Below the pieces are notes generated by a model. That model saw only the letters and a list, made by a program, of their open reading frames with translations. It had not been told where the DNA came from and ran no database searches. The position numbers and the translations under genes were made by a program. This document shows, in pieces, positions 8,353 through 14,337 of a DNA stretch of 36,954 nucleotides. This DNA comes from Actinomycetota bacterium (GTDB lineage: Bacteria > Actinomycetota > Geothermincolia > Geothermincolales > RBG-13-55-18): positions 1 to 36,954 of the forward strand of contig JAFGDU010000008.1 of assembly GCA_016931915.1 (NCBI GenBank), read 5' to 3'. How positions within the stretch are numbered: position 1 is the stretch's first letter; each line of letters opens with the position of its first letter.

Positions 8353-9474
8353 ATGGTACAGGTCGACGTTTTCTGGTCCTACGGGATCGGATCCAGCTTC
8401 GCTCTCGCGGCCTTCCGCCAGCTGCGCAGGCTGAAGGTGGAGAACGAGCTGAGGAGATGGAAACTGGGATGGAAGAAGCAGGCGGAAGTGTACGAGGCGG
8501 TCGGGGGGGCGCAGGCAATGGAGGTCATCCCGGCGGGGACGGACGCCCGCAGCGAACTCGATTTCCAGCGCATCGCGAAGCAGCTGCAGGCCAACGGCTT
8601 CAAGCCTGGCAAGGCCGATCTCAAGGACCTCAAGGGTATCCAGCGGGCGTTGAAGGCTTGGTTAGAGGCCAACGAGGACGCCTTCAACAACAAGTATTTT
8701 CTCAAGAACCTGCTCTTCCTCTCCCTGCTCTTCGTCCCCTCGGGGGCGGTGCTGCTGTGGTCCAATCCCAGCTGGGAAACGATGCAGGTGGGCAAGTACG
8801 AGACCATCCCCCAGTGGCTGGTGGGCATCTTCTCTACCACCAACGTCACCCAGGGCCTGCTGGGGTTCTACCTCACTTACAAAGCCTTGATGAAAGGCAA
8901 ATATTACCAGGCTTCCCTGCATACTTACCTCTCCTATCTGGGCTTCTTTTACATCCTCGTAAACGGCTGGGACAACAAGGGATACCAGCGCTTCTTCTCC
9001 AGGAACCGCGCATCCTTCGACGACTGGAGCTGGAGCAACGTGGTGCCCTGGGCGTTCTGCGACGCGGCGATGATACTCTACACCTACGGCGGCGTCTTTC
9101 TACCCCTCATGTATTACTGGCTCCTGGACTGGATGCTCAAGGGCAAGGACATGGAGGCAGGAATCGAGGAGCCGCCGGAGCTCCTTGACAGGGTGCCGGA
9201 GGCGATGAAGAAGATGAACCAGTTCAACCTGGCCATTTTCGGCGGAGCCCTGGGCGGAGCCATCCTCTCCGCCGTGCTGGTGAGGCGGTTCGGTTGGGCC
9301 AGGGGCATGGCGATTTGGGCCGGCCTGATGGGATTGAACCTCAGCAAGTTCGGGTTCGCCCCTACCCTGAGCAAGAACATCATGGATGTCGAGGACCTGA
9401 AAGACCTCCCCATCGAAGAAGTAGTGGCCAGGATCATCGAAACCGACCAGGCGCTGGTGGGAGCAACCGTATAG
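8353..9474 (+). CDS. Multi-spanning membrane protein of unknown function, 373 aa
   Basis: ATG 8353 is preferred over the in-frame GTG 8344 because AGGAGG (8339-8344) then has an 8-nt spacer. The N-terminus (DVFWSYGIGSSFALAAFRQLRR) is a possible first membrane segment. A soluble, charged stretch follows (residues about 28-112). Several hydrophobic segments come next: LLFLSLLFVPSGAVLLW, WLVGIFSTTNVTQGLLGFYLTY, YLSYLGFFYILVNGW, CDAAMILYTYGGVFLPLMYYWLL and two near the C-terminus. It is rich in Trp and Tyr. I recognise no family and no catalytic motif. It lies 99 nt after the TetR gene on the same strand and may be under its control. Confidence 0.8.
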   Translation: MVQVDVFWSYGIGSSFALAAFRQLRRLKVENELRRWKLGWKKQAEVYEAVGGAQAMEVIPAGTDARSELDFQRIAKQLQANGFKPGKADLKDLKGIQRALKAWLEANEDAFNNKYFLKNLLFLSLLFVPSGAVLLWSNPSWETMQVGKYETIPQWLVGIFSTTNVTQGLLGFYLTYKALMKGKYYQASLHTYLSYLGFFYILVNGWDNKGYQRFFSRNRASFDDWSWSNVVPWAFCDAAMILYTYGGVFLPLMYYWLLDWMLKGKDMEAGIEEPPELLDRVPEAMKKMNQFNLAIFGGALGGAILSAVLVRRFGWARGMAIWAGLMGLNLSKFGFAPTLSKNIMDVEDLKDLPIEEVVARIIETDQALVGATV

Positions 9475-9514
9475 CATACAGGCGTGCCCGCTCGCGAATA
9501 ACGAGCTCGAAGCT

Positions 9515-9539
9515 GAGGGCGGGGAGCTCCCCCGCCCTC
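9515..9539 (+). terminator. Strong hairpin between the membrane protein and the crotonase
   Basis: A perfect 10-bp G/C stem (GAGGGCGGGG and its complement) with a 5-nt AGCTC loop lies 40 nt after the stop at 9474. No T-run follows on either strand, so termination may be partial. Confidence 0.5.
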
Positions 9540-9615
9540 CGTCATGCAATGATCGCATAAACAGTTTAAAGTATTGACGATACAACCTTTCCCTAAGAGC
9601 GAGGAGGTTCGGGGC

Positions 9616-10392
9616 ATGCAGGTGGAAGTGGAGAAAAGCGGCAGGGTCTGTACGGTGATCATCGACCGGCCCGAGGTCAAGAACGCCGTTGATTACGAGA
9701 CCTCAAGGCAGCTCGCGGAGGCTTTCCGCGCTTTCGAGGCGGACGACTCGCTGTTCGCGGCCGTATTGTGGGGGGCGCACGGCACCTTCTGCGCCGGTGC
9801 CGACCTCAAGGCGCTGGCCGCGGATCCCCTGCAGGAGGCACGGCGACTCAACGAGGACATGGCGGCGGACGGTCCCCTGGGTCCCACGCGCATGTTCCTC
9901 TCCAAGCCGGTCATCGCCGCCATATCGGGATACTGCGTGGCAGGAGGAGTTGAACTGGCGATATGGTGCGACCTGCGCGTGGCGGAGGAGGACGCGGTGC
10001 TGGGCATCTTCGAACGGCGCTTCGGCGTCCCCCTCATCGACGGCGGCACGCAGCGCCTGTCCCGCCTCATCGGCATGAGCCGTGCCCTGGACATGGTCCT
10101 CACCGGTCGCCCCGTGGGGGCGCGGGAGGCCTACGATATGGGTCTGGTGAACCGGGTGGTGGAGAAGGGAGAAGCCCGGAAGGCGGCCGAGGAACTGGCG
10201 GCTCAGCTGTGCGAATTTCCCCAGACCTGCATGCGCAACGACCGCGAAGCGCTCTACCGCGGCATCGGCAAGCCTTTTCAAGCCGGCCTGGAGATCGAAT
10301 ACAAGCTGGGTATCAAGACGCTCGAGAGCGGCGAGTCAGTATCCGGCGCGGGCCGCTTTACGGATGGTGAGGGGAAACACGGTAAGTTCTGA
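9616..10392 (+). CDS. Enoyl-CoA hydratase/isomerase family protein, 258 aa
   Basis: ATG 9616 is preferred over the upstream ATG 9574 because GAGGAGG lies properly before it and the crotonase fold begins at MQVEVEKSG. Oxyanion-hole segments are GAHGTFCAGADLKAL (53-67) and YCVAGGVELA. Glu113 matches the first catalytic Glu of enoyl-CoA hydratase. At the place of the second catalytic Glu (usually G-x-P-E) the protein reads FGVPLIDGG, so Leu140 replaces it. It may therefore isomerise, hydrolyse or act on an unusual acyl-CoA instead of acting as a plain hydratase. The C-terminus is of normal length. Its 3' end is 27 nt from the convergent SHMT-like gene. Confidence 0.9.
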   Translation: MQVEVEKSGRVCTVIIDRPEVKNAVDYETSRQLAEAFRAFEADDSLFAAVLWGAHGTFCAGADLKALAADPLQEARRLNEDMAADGPLGPTRMFLSKPVIAAISGYCVAGGVELAIWCDLRVAEEDAVLGIFERRFGVPLIDGGTQRLSRLIGMSRALDMVLTGRPVGAREAYDMGLVNRVVEKGEARKAAEELAAQLCEFPQTCMRNDREALYRGIGKPFQAGLEIEYKLGIKTLESGESVSGAGRFTDGEGKHGKF

Positions 10393-10419
10393 TGATATCG
10401 GCCCCGGACATGACCACAT

Positions 10420-11580
10420 CTAGAACGGTGGGAACGAGAGCGCCAGTTTCCTGACCTCTTGCGGGAGCTTCTGGGACCGCTTCTTCTTGTATATCCCGGC
10501 GATCCATGTAGCCAGGTTCTCCATCTCCGCGGGGCCCATGCCGCGGTGGGTGACCTCGGATGTCCCCAGCCTTCCCCAGGCGTCGATGAATATACCGACG
10601 TCCTCGAGTGCACGGCAGAGCATCTCGGCGCCGGCCGTGTCGAGATCCAGGAATATCTGGTGCGATGCGGTGTATCCGCGTTCGCGAAAGCGTATCGGCA
10701 CTCCCGACTCGTCCAGGGCACGGGCGAGGGAGCGGGAGTTCTCCACCACCCTCTCCCCGTAGCCGGGATCATCAAGCATCTCCTCCAGGGCCGTTCCCAG
10801 GGCCGCGATGCGATTGAGATGGGGGTTGTCCACCAGCCCGATACCCGCCTCGAGGTCCAGTTCCAGCATCTTCCTCAGGGACCCGGCCAGGCCGGCCGAG
10901 TCGGTGAGAACGAGCCCGCCCTGGGGCCCGTAGAAAGTCTTGTGGGTGCTGCCGATGAGGATATCCGCGCCCTCGCGCAAGGGGTCCTGGAATCCCCCGC
11001 AGGCTATGAGTCCGAGCACATGGGAGCCGTCGTAGACGAGCATGCAGTCTTGACCCGCCTCGGCAAGGCCCTGCCTTATCTCCCGCACGGGATGTGGGAA
11101 GGGGATAAAAGAGGCGCCCAGAAAGGCGAGCCCGATATCCTCGGCGGCCAGGATCTCCACCGTTTTCGGGACGTCTATGACCAGGCTGTCCTCGTCCGCG
11201 GGGATGGTGATCTTGCGACGGTGGAACTTCTCCAGGCCAAAGGGGTAACCGCCGGCGGTGAAGGGGAGCATGGCCACGGCATCTCCCGGGGACGTGAAGG
11301 CGGCGGTCGCGGAGAGCACGCAGAGATTCCCCGAAATGGAGGAGACCAGCGCATGCCCGGCCTGGAACAGGTCCCTGGCGAGCTTCTCGCAGGCGGCGAC
11401 TATCTCGCGCGCGTAACGGGAGCCGCCGTAACCTCTGTCCTGATATCTCCCCGCCAGGTCGCACGCCAGGGCCTGGCGCACCCTGCGCGAGAGGTAGTTC
11501 TCCGAGACGACGAGGTTGATGCCCTCCGCACGCAGCCTTTCGTGCCGCTCTATAAGTCCTGAGATCTCGGATTCGCGCAC
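10420..11580 (-). CDS. Serine hydroxymethyltransferase-like PLP enzyme, 386 aa
   Basis: Fold type I aminotransferase-like protein closest to SHMT. It has LVVSENYLSRRVRQAL (24-39, cf. the SHMT N-terminal SENYTS motif), the GYGGSRY segment, PLP-contacting Asp184 and His187 in YDGSHVLGL, and the Schiff-base Lys214 in GSTHKTFYGPQGG. It is shorter than canonical SHMT (about 415 aa), and identity outside the motifs looks low. It may therefore act on another beta-hydroxy amino acid (aldolase or hydroxymethyltransferase type) instead of making glycine and methylene-THF. The start is GTG 11580 with AAAGGA a short way upstream; no better start is seen. The gene is alone on this strand and divergent from the FAD protein at 11704. 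Confidence 0.85.
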   Translation of the reverse strand: MRESEISGLIERHERLRAEGINLVVSENYLSRRVRQALACDLAGRYQDRGYGGSRYAREIVAACEKLARDLFQAGHALVSSISGNLCVLSATAAFTSPGDAVAMLPFTAGGYPFGLEKFHRRKITIPADEDSLVIDVPKTVEILAAEDIGLAFLGASFIPFPHPVREIRQGLAEAGQDCMLVYDGSHVLGLIACGGFQDPLREGADILIGSTHKTFYGPQGGLVLTDSAGLAGSLRKMLELDLEAGIGLVDNPHLNRIAALGTALEEMLDDPGYGERVVENSRSLARALDESGVPIRFRERGYTASHQIFLDLDTAGAEMLCRALEDVGIFIDAWGRLGTSEVTHRGMGPAEMENLATWIAGIYKKKRSQKLPQEVRKLALSFPPF

Positions 11581-11703
11581 CTTATTATCCTTTCGCCCTG
11601 ATTCTACACCATCGCGCCGGCCGGGAAAGCGAAAGTGGGTGCGGCGATGGGCTTCCCTTGGTTATACTCGAAGTCGATGGCACGCGGCGAAAGGGAGGAT
11701 GGT

Positions 11704-12768
11704 ATGGCGAAGAAGATCGAGATCGCAGGAGCGGGGCTGGCCGGGCTGGTGGCGGGGATAACCCTGGCCCGCAGGGGCTGCGAGGTCAGGGTGCATGAAG
11801 CCAGGCGATACATTGGGGGCGATCTCTCCTACGCCGATTCGACCATCATGGACGTTGCGGCGCTCGAGGCAGAACTGGGGCTGGACTTGGAGGAGGCGCT
11901 GGAACCCTGGACCCTCACCCGCGCCTGGTCCTACGGTAGGAAGTACGAGTTCGGTCTGCCGCGTGGCGTGGAGGGATTCACGGTCGAGCGGGGCAAGGGA
12001 GAGCACTCACTGGAGAACGTCCTCTACCGCCAGGCCGTCGCGGAGGGCGTGGAGGTTCTCCTGGGAAGCAGGCTCTCCAAGCAGGAGATAAAAGAGCTGC
12101 CACCCGGCTCCATCATCGCCACCGGCCTTGACCGCGAGGCCTTCGAGGCCATGGACCTGCCCTGCCGCCCGTTCTTCTGTCACATGGCCACGGGGCGGGG
12201 GGACCCGTCACGTCCCAGCGTCATCATCTACCTTGACGGCTTCACGCGCGAGTTTGGCTATTATTTCCAGAGGGGAGAAGCGGCGGGAGCCCTGGTCTTC
12301 AGCGTGCAGAGGCCCATGACGGACGGTGAGAAGGAGGAGTTCAAGGCCAAGCTGGCGGCGGGAGACGGCATCGTATTCGATACCTGGAGCGACCGCATCG
12401 CGTCCTGGGCCGCCTGGCCCCTGGGCAGCTGGAGCAACCTGCGCCTCTTGCAGGGGGAGAAGATCCTGGCCGGAACGCTGGCCGGGCTGATTAGTCCGGT
12501 GCTGCTCTTCGGGGTCAACGGCGCCCTGGTGTCGGGGAAGATAGCCGCGCTGGCGGTCGATGACCGCGACGCAGCGCTGCGGGAGTTCAAGCGGCTCACG
12601 CCGCTCTACTGGCCGCAGTTCGCCTTCCGTAAGTGCAGGGAATACCTGCCCCACGCCGTTTTGAAGCCGCTGACGCGGGTCATCCTCTCCACCTACGACC
12701 CGGACTCCTTCCCCTATGCCATGCTCTTCGCCCTCTACCCCCCCGGATGTAAATTTTCGGTTCGATAG
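11704..12768 (+). CDS. FAD-dependent oxidoreductase, 354 aa
   Basis: ATG 11704 follows GGGAGG. The N-terminal dinucleotide-binding motif is IEIAGAGLAGLVAGITLARRG with the acidic ribose-binding end VRVHEA (residues 5-34). PPGSIIATG (about 138-146) is the second conserved ATG-type motif. The C-terminal third has GTLAGLISPVLLFGVNGALVSGKIAALAV, which resembles the FAD-binding region of geranylgeranyl-reductase and squalene-epoxidase-like flavoproteins. Substrate is unknown. The frame closes with PPGCKFSVR just before a repetitive non-coding element that begins six bases after the stop. The last few residues may therefore derive from an old element boundary. No partner gene is on the same strand. 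Confidence 0.8.
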   Translation: MAKKIEIAGAGLAGLVAGITLARRGCEVRVHEARRYIGGDLSYADSTIMDVAALEAELGLDLEEALEPWTLTRAWSYGRKYEFGLPRGVEGFTVERGKGEHSLENVLYRQAVAEGVEVLLGSRLSKQEIKELPPGSIIATGLDREAFEAMDLPCRPFFCHMATGRGDPSRPSVIIYLDGFTREFGYYFQRGEAAGALVFSVQRPMTDGEKEEFKAKLAAGDGIVFDTWSDRIASWAAWPLGSWSNLRLLQGEKILAGTLAGLISPVLLFGVNGALVSGKIAALAVDDRDAALREFKRLTPLYWPQFAFRKCREYLPHAVLKPLTRVILSTYDPDSFPYAMLFALYPPGCKFSVR

Positions 12769-12799
12769 ACTGGATCGCGTAAGCGACCGCGCCGTCTTC

Positions 12800-12894
12800 G
12801 GCGCGACGGTGTCCCAGTGCCTCCACCTTGACTCATCGGCGTATCAGGCCTCCACGTTTCCACGTGGAGGCCTGATACGTGTATATAACGGAAG
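12800..12894 (+). repeat. ~96-nt module M1 with an 18-bp perfect hairpin
   Basis: Head GGCGCGACGGTGTC (12800-12813) and tail ending in CGGAAG (12894). Inside, 12840-12857 and 12862-12879 form an exact 18-bp stem with a TTCC loop. Head and tail match M2 and M3 while the core differs. Confidence 0.7.
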
Positions 12895-12943
12895 TGGGAC
12901 CAAACGTCTGCGCACTTACCCCCGACAGCCTGAATCGCGTAAG

Positions 12944-12972
12944 TCTGACTTCTCGCTGAGCGAGAAGTCAGA
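12944..12972 (+). repeat. 14-bp arm inverted repeat
   Basis: TCTGACTTCTCGCT, a single G, then its exact reverse complement. It directly abuts the widespread repeat that starts at 12972. Confidence 0.75.
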
Positions 12973-13010
12973 TTGCGAGGAGCGAAGCGACGTGGCAACC
13001 TCGATTGAGT
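12972..13010 (+). repeat. Widespread-type intergenic repeat (CEERSDVA-type), copy A
   Basis: Begins ATTGCGAGGAGCGAAGCGAC. From memory, near-identical strings occur between genes of many unrelated bacteria. A diverged copy lies on the opposite strand at 17622-17668. Confidence 0.7.
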
Positions 13011-13045
13011 ATTGCGATACAACAATTAAGACCTGGATACGGGGC

Positions 13046-13142
13046 GGCGCGACGGTGTCAGGTCTTTAGCGTGATGTTGAGGTTTCGCATGATCACCGTG
13101 GTTTCGCTCACGTTAATGACCTGACACGCGTACATACGGAAG
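13046..13142 (+). repeat. ~97-nt module M2
   Basis: Head GGCGCGACGGTGTC is identical to M1. The 73-nt core 13055-13127 has imperfect terminal inverted repeats (GTGTCAGGTC...GACCTGACAC, about 18 of 20 positions pairing). The tail GCGTACATACGGAAG matches M1 and M3. Confidence 0.7.
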
Positions 13143-13198
13143 GAAATCGTAGAAAGAGACCCGGATGATCCGGGCCTCCCAGCGTGAACTGCCCGATA

Positions 13199-13690
13199 TC
13201 AGTCGATCTTCTTGAACATCTTCTTGGGCGCTCCGCAGATGGGGCACTTGTCGGGAGCTTCGCCCTCAACGGTATTGCCGCATACCTGGCAGACGTAGAT
13301 GTCGGTTTCCTCGTTCTTTCCCAGGTTGTCCAGGGCCTTCTGGTAGAGCCCGGCATGGATCTCCTCCACGGCATTGGCGTTGGCGAAGGACATCTCCGCT
13401 GCGCTGTTGCCCTCGGCCTTTGCCCGCTCGATCATCCCGGGGTACATGGACTTGAACTCCTCGGTCTCGCCTCCGATGGCTGCTTCCAGGTTCTCCGCCG
13501 TGCTCCCGATACCGCCCATCACCCGCAGGTGGGCGTGGGCGTGCACGGTCTCCGCGTCCGCCGCGGCGCGGAAGAGCTTTGCAACCTGGGGATATCCTTC
13601 TTCGTCGGCCTTCTTCGCGAATGCCAGGTACTTGCGGTTGGCCTGCGATTCTCCAGCAAAGGCCTCCTTGAGATCATCCATGGTGCTCAC
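13199..13690 (-). CDS. Rubrerythrin, 163 aa
   Basis: Non-heme di-iron peroxidase that reduces hydrogen peroxide in anaerobes using electrons from rubredoxin or related donors. The N-terminal four-helix domain shows iron ligands Glu14 (AGES), Glu47 and His50 (AETVH), Glu76, and Glu109 with His112 (EEIH). The C-terminal rubredoxin-like Fe(SCys)4 domain has Cys134, Cys137, Cys149 and Cys152 (YVCQVC ... KCPIC). GTG 13690 is chosen because GAGGAGG is six bases before it; ATG 13681 would be 15 bases away. It is divergent from the 2TM gene at 13920, and a 12-bp palindrome lies between them, so redox-responsive control is possible. Confidence 0.96.
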   Translation of the reverse strand: MSTMDDLKEAFAGESQANRKYLAFAKKADEEGYPQVAKLFRAAADAETVHAHAHLRVMGGIGSTAENLEAAIGGETEEFKSMYPGMIERAKAEGNSAAEMSFANANAVEEIHAGLYQKALDNLGKNEETDIYVCQVCGNTVEGEAPDKCPICGAPKKMFKKID

Positions 13691-13766
13691 GTTCTACCTC
13701 CTCTACTCATGCTTGCTTTTGTCCTTATTTTTCCCATATGTACGAGAAAATATTGGTTGCAGATCG

Positions 13767-13778
13767 AGTAGATCTACT
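13767..13778. promoter_or_regulatory. 12-bp palindrome in the rubrerythrin/2TM divergent gap
   Basis: AGTAGATCTACT is an exact palindrome. It is flanked by AGATC at 13761-13765 and GATCT at 13781-13785, making a larger near-symmetric site. It lies 77 bp before the rubrerythrin start and is a candidate operator for a peroxide or redox regulator. Confidence 0.45.
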
Positions 13779-13919
13779 ATGATCTGTGTCACAACAGGCG
13801 ATGTTTTATCTTATAAGCACGATCACCTCGAATGGGGTGGCGCTGCTGGCGAGCATAGCGATAGGATATGATGTTAAAGATGGCGGGGATATATATCTCG
13901 AGTAGCAGGGGGTGTTGAG

Positions 13920-14300
13920 GTGGCGAGGAAGAAAGAAAGGCAGCCTCCACCGGAGGATGCCCTGAGGGCCAAGGCGGAGAAAAGCGTCATCCGCAAGACC
14001 GGTTTTCTCTGGCTTCTCTACAGCGTAGGTTCCTTCGTGTTCGTAAACGCCGTGATTATCGCCATCTGGGCGCTTTCCGACTCCGAAAGCCCCTGGTTTC
14101 TGTGGGTGCTGGCCGTATGGGGCCTGGGACTGGCGTTCCATATAGCCGGCTATGTCATAGGCTTCCGCATCGGCTATGCGAGGGAGGGCAAGGTGCAGGA
14201 ACAGATGGAAGAATATCGCAGCCGCTATGCGCCCGCAGAAGCCCCCGCTCCGGAGCCCGATTCCGAAACCACACCAGGGGGGCTGGAATCCCAGTCTTGA
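13920..14300 (+). CDS. 2TM-domain membrane protein, 126 aa
   Basis: GTG 13920 is the best start, although the ribosome site is weak. After a basic N-terminus (ARKKERQPPPEDALRAKAEKSVIRK) come two hydrophobic helices, about residues 28-50 (FLWLLYSVGSFVFVNAVIIAIWAL) and 58-82 (PWFLWVLAVWGLGLAFHIAGYVIGF). The hydrophilic tail is rich in Glu and Pro. Layout and the WxxxGLAFH segment match the paralogue at 569-889, so two diverged copies occur in this window. Function unknown. Its position opposite rubrerythrin may only reflect a shared promoter region. Confidence 0.72.
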   Translation: MARKKERQPPPEDALRAKAEKSVIRKTGFLWLLYSVGSFVFVNAVIIAIWALSDSESPWFLWVLAVWGLGLAFHIAGYVIGFRIGYAREGKVQEQMEEYRSRYAPAEAPAPEPDSETTPGGLESQS

Positions 14301-14337
14301 CGGGTCAGAAAGCTGTGCCGGGGCTTGGCGGTAAACC

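Larger units (their letters stand above)
12769..13198. repeat. Composite non-coding repeat region (copy 1)
   Basis: No gene is supported in these 430 nt. They hold ATCGCGTAAGCGACCGCGCC at 12774, two ~96-nt modules (12800-12894 and 13046-13142) and a 29-nt hairpin (12944-12972, 14-nt arms around one G). A repeat at 12972-13010 follows, whose translation gives CEERSDVA. The same parts occur in reverse order and opposite strand at 17451-17826. Confidence 0.75.

Noticed and set aside
9574..9615. Longer N-terminus of the crotonase from ATG 9574
   Set aside because: No ribosome site before 9574, whereas GAGGAGG lies correctly before ATG 9616, where the conserved fold starts.
12716..13069. A plus-strand frame whose translation contains CEERSDVATSIEYCD
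   Set aside because: This peptide is the translation of a common non-coding repeat. The frame also crosses a perfect inverted repeat, so it is not a gene.
13055..13127. Integron attC site
   Set aside because: The length and imperfect inverted repeats suggested it, but the RYYYAAC / GTTRRRY core sites are not present and no integrase gene is in the window.
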